From an uncultured Sphingomonas sp. (GTDB taxonomy: Bacteria > Pseudomonadota > Alphaproteobacteria > Sphingomonadales > Sphingomonadaceae), in assembly GCA_946886645.1 (NCBI GenBank), contig CAMPIY010000052.1, forward strand, positions 1-9,453: a stretch of DNA of 9,453 nucleotides, given 5' to 3'. The translations under genes were made by a program, and so were the position numbers. The notes beneath the pieces were generated by a model that made no database searches, was not told the origin of the DNA, and worked only from the letters and a program-made list of their open reading frames with translations. Each line of letters opens with the position of its first letter. The first letter of the stretch is position 1. Of the stretch, positions 7,094-9,453 are shown one piece after another.

Positions 7094-9453
7094 ATGCGTA
7101 GGGCGCGGTTCGCCGTTTCCGAAGGTGACGGATTCAATGATCGGGCATCGGTCCACGATGCGCTGACGTTCGACCTGCGCTCGCCCGAGACCAGCGACGA
7201 CGAGAATCTGGCGACACAGCGCATTTCGATGTTCGACCTGGCGCCGGCATTGCTAGGCGCGACCCACCTGATCTGGGGTCTCGCCTGCTACCTGGTCCAG
7301 CCGGTCGCTATCAACGCGCCGCTCAGTTGCAACCCGCTTCCTCCCCTGCTGGCGGTGCTGACGCTTGACGCGCTGGCGCTTGCCGCGCTTCATTTCCGCG
7401 ACCGGTTCCGCCTTTCCGCCCGAACGATTTCACGTGGGCTGTGCGGCTATATCGGGACCAGCGGCGCATTGTGGATGGCCTATGGCCTGACGCTCGATTG
7501 CACGATGCACCATTCGAACACCGCGTTCATCGCGCTCGCATTCGGCGCCGGTCTCGGCGCGGCGACGATCGTGTCGATCTCCTCGCCGCCGGTGGCGATC
7601 GTCAACGCCCTGGTCGCCATGACCGGCGCGCTGGCCGTGTCGCAGCAACCCGAGGTGCTGGCCGGCATCACCTTCCTGGCGATCATCAACATCGCCTATA
7701 GCGTTGCGAGTGCTCGGACGGTGCTAACCAATGCCCGTGGCCGCCTCCGGCTCGAGGCGCAGGCGCGCAAGGCTGTCCATTTCGTCAATGAATTCGAGAA
7801 CAGCGGGCGCGGCTGGTTCTGGGAAACCAACAACCTCGGCACATTGTCCTATGTGTCGCAGCAGCTCGCTGACGATTTCAAAGTCGAACCGGAGGAATTG
7901 CTCGGCCGACAATTCACCGACCTGCTGTCGGTCGATGTCGGTTCGACCGACAGCCTTCGCGAAGAGCGCACCCTCGGATTCCATTTGTCGGCGCGATTCC
8001 CGTTCAGCGATGTCATTGTCCGGGCGGCGAGCGACGAGGACATTCACTGGTCATTGTCCGGCAATCCCATTTTCGACGATCGCGGCCGCTTCCTCGGCTT
8101 CCGCGGCATCGGCACCGACCTCACCGAACAGCGGCGGTCGGAACAGGAAATCAGCCGCCTTGCCCGCTTCGATTCCCTGACCGGCCTCCCCAACCGCGCG
8201 CTGATGCGCCAGACCCTGGACGAGGCGCTGCGCAACGCGACCAATCGGCGCAAGGGCTGCACGCTGTTCCTGATCGATCTCGACCGGTTCAAGAACGTCA
8301 ACGACACGCTGGGCCATCCGATCGGCGACGCGCTGCTCCGCCAGGTCGCGGACCGGCTCAAGCTGGCGATGGGCGATCATGGGCAGGTCGGGCGCCTTGG
8401 CGGCGACGAGTTCAAGGCGGTGCTGCCCGGTACGGTCGAGACGGGCCTGCTGGAGAGCCTGGCCCGCACGCTGATCGAGCAGGTCTCGCGGCCCTATATG
8501 ATCGAAGGGCACAAGGTGACGATCGGCGCGTCGCTTGGCATCGCCATCGGCGATCCCGGCCGGAGCAGCGCCGACAGCCTGATCCGCGACGCCGACCTCG
8601 CACTCTACGCCGCCAAGGCCGCCGGGCGCGGCAAGCATTGCTTCTACGAACCCTCGATGCACAGCGAAGCGTCGGACCGCCAGGTGCTGGAAAACGACCT
8701 TCGCCAAGCCCTCGACCGCAACGAGCTGTGGGTGGCCTACCAGCCCATCGTCCTGGTCGCGGGCGAAGAAGTTTCCGGTTTCGAGGCGCTGGTCCGCTGG
8801 AAGCACCCGGTGCGCGGCTCGATCTCACCCGAGAAGTTCATTCCGCTTGCCGAGGAGTGCGGGATGATCGGCAAGATCGGCGAATATGTGCTGCGAACGG
8901 CCGTCGCGGAGGCCGCGCGCTGGCCGGACAATGTCCGCGTCGCGGTCAACCTGTCGCCGATCCAGTTCAACGACCCGCACATCGTCGACACGGTCGCGGC
9001 CGTCCTGGCCGACTATGGCGTGAACCCGGCAAGGCTCGAGCTTGAAATTACCGAGGGCGTGTTCCTGGCCGACAGCGACATGACCGACAGCACTTTCTCC
9101 CGCCTGAAGTCGCTCGGCGTCCGCCTCGCGCTCGACGATTTCGGAACCGGCTATTCCTCGCTCGGCTATTTGAAGAAGGCGCCGTTCGACAAGATCAAGA
9201 TCGACCAGAGCTTCGTGCGCGGCGCGGCCTCGACGACCAAGCGCAACAGCGCGATTATTCGCGCCATCGTTACCCTCGCTGAAAGCCTGGGAATGGATAC
9301 GACGGCCGAAGGCGTCGAAACTCACGATGATCTCTACCTGATCCGCGAGCTGGGAGTGAGCCAGGTCCAGGGCTACATTTTCGGCAGGCCGATGCCGGCC
9401 GAGGAAGCCCGCACGATGGCCAACAGCAGCCGGGTCGAGGCGGAAGGCTATCA
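7094..9453 (+). CDS. Membrane-anchored PAS-GGDEF-EAL cyclic-di-GMP protein, right end cut off
   Basis: A putative diguanylate cyclase/phosphodiesterase that makes and breaks the second messenger cyclic-di-GMP, which controls motility, biofilm and cell cycle. 786 codons are present with no stop; the EAL domain is essentially complete, so only a short tail should be missing. Order: a polar N-terminus (1-46), a hydrophobic region with about five or six spans (48-206), a PAS-like domain (about 233-345, ending GFRGIGTDLTEQ), GGDEF (about 355-520) and EAL (about 530-780). GGDEF shows D395 in LIDLDRFKNVND and an intact GGDEF (436-440). EAL shows E564 in EALVRW, N619, E651 in EITE, D681-D682 in DDFGTGYSS, K702, E739 in EGVE and Q759, so both active sites look complete. 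The inhibitory I-site RxxD is replaced by GDHG (427-430). The membrane region is not a recognised MASE type to me. Start ATG 7094 follows AAAGGAG at 7077-7083. Confidence 0.95.
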   Translation, partial: MRRARFAVSEGDGFNDRASVHDALTFDLRSPETSDDENLATQRISMFDLAPALLGATHLIWGLACYLVQPVAINAPLSCNPLPPLLAVLTLDALALAALHFRDRFRLSARTISRGLCGYIGTSGALWMAYGLTLDCTMHHSNTAFIALAFGAGLGAATIVSISSPPVAIVNALVAMTGALAVSQQPEVLAGITFLAIINIAYSVASARTVLTNARGRLRLEAQARKAVHFVNEFENSGRGWFWETNNLGTLSYVSQQLADDFKVEPEELLGRQFTDLLSVDVGSTDSLREERTLGFHLSARFPFSDVIVRAASDEDIHWSLSGNPIFDDRGRFLGFRGIGTDLTEQRRSEQEISRLARFDSLTGLPNRALMRQTLDEALRNATNRRKGCTLFLIDLDRFKNVNDTLGHPIGDALLRQVADRLKLAMGDHGQVGRLGGDEFKAVLPGTVETGLLESLARTLIEQVSRPYMIEGHKVTIGASLGIAIGDPGRSSADSLIRDADLALYAAKAAGRGKHCFYEPSMHSEASDRQVLENDLRQALDRNELWVAYQPIVLVAGEEVSGFEALVRWKHPVRGSISPEKFIPLAEECGMIGKIGEYVLRTAVAEAARWPDNVRVAVNLSPIQFNDPHIVDTVAAVLADYGVNPARLELEITEGVFLADSDMTDSTFSRLKSLGVRLALDDFGTGYSSLGYLKKAPFDKIKIDQSFVRGAASTTKRNSAIIRAIVTLAESLGMDTTAEGVETHDDLYLIRELGVSQVQGYIFGRPMPAEEARTMANSSRVEAEGY

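Noticed and set aside
6262..7224. 320-residue minus-strand frame across cysK and the cysK/GGDEF-EAL gap
   Set aside because: Antisense shadow of cysK; it crosses the leader region and the start of the next gene and has no recognisable domain.

Overview
The window is a gene-dense, high-GC stretch of a bacterial chromosome. Protein sequences (a sphingomonad-like RadA, CvpA, CysK and a membrane-PAS-GGDEF-EAL protein), the weak -10 elements with TTGAC-type -35 elements, and a GTTC-N7-GTTC LexA-type box all suggest an alphaproteobacterium, most likely of the Sphingomonadales. This placement is inferred from recognition alone; no 16S or marker-gene search was possible. No gene-free stretch exceeds 300 bases, and I see no tRNA, rRNA, CRISPR array, insertion sequence or phage gene.

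Layout. Positions 1-1482 (minus strand) hold cvpA followed by a right-truncated cysS, coupled through a GTGA stop/start overlap. Positions 1588-2301 (plus strand) hold an unrecognised one-membrane-span protein gene with visibly lower GC than its neighbours. It sits between cvpA and radA, which face the same way, and shares its stop-codon tetramer with radA. Positions 2298-3665 (minus) hold radA, with a LexA-type box lying between a TTGACT -35 element and the start codon. Positions 3808-6026 (plus) hold an alpha/beta hydrolase of the non-heme chloroperoxidase/esterase type, then an MFS exporter-like protein. Positions 6088-7017 (plus) hold cysK. Positions 7094-9453 (plus) hold a membrane-anchored PAS-GGDEF-EAL protein that runs off the right edge; its Shine-Dalgarno lies within a potential hairpin.

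How the genes relate. Most are housekeeping or common accessory genes: tRNA charging with cysteine, cysteine synthesis, recombination repair, cyclic-di-GMP signalling and small-molecule hydrolysis/export. cysK and cysS both concern cysteine but are on opposite strands about 5 kb apart and are not co-transcribed. I do not see a convincing new multi-gene system. The items most worth following up are the putative SOS control of radA, the low-GC orphan gene wedged between radA and cvpA, and the leader hairpin of the GGDEF-EAL gene.
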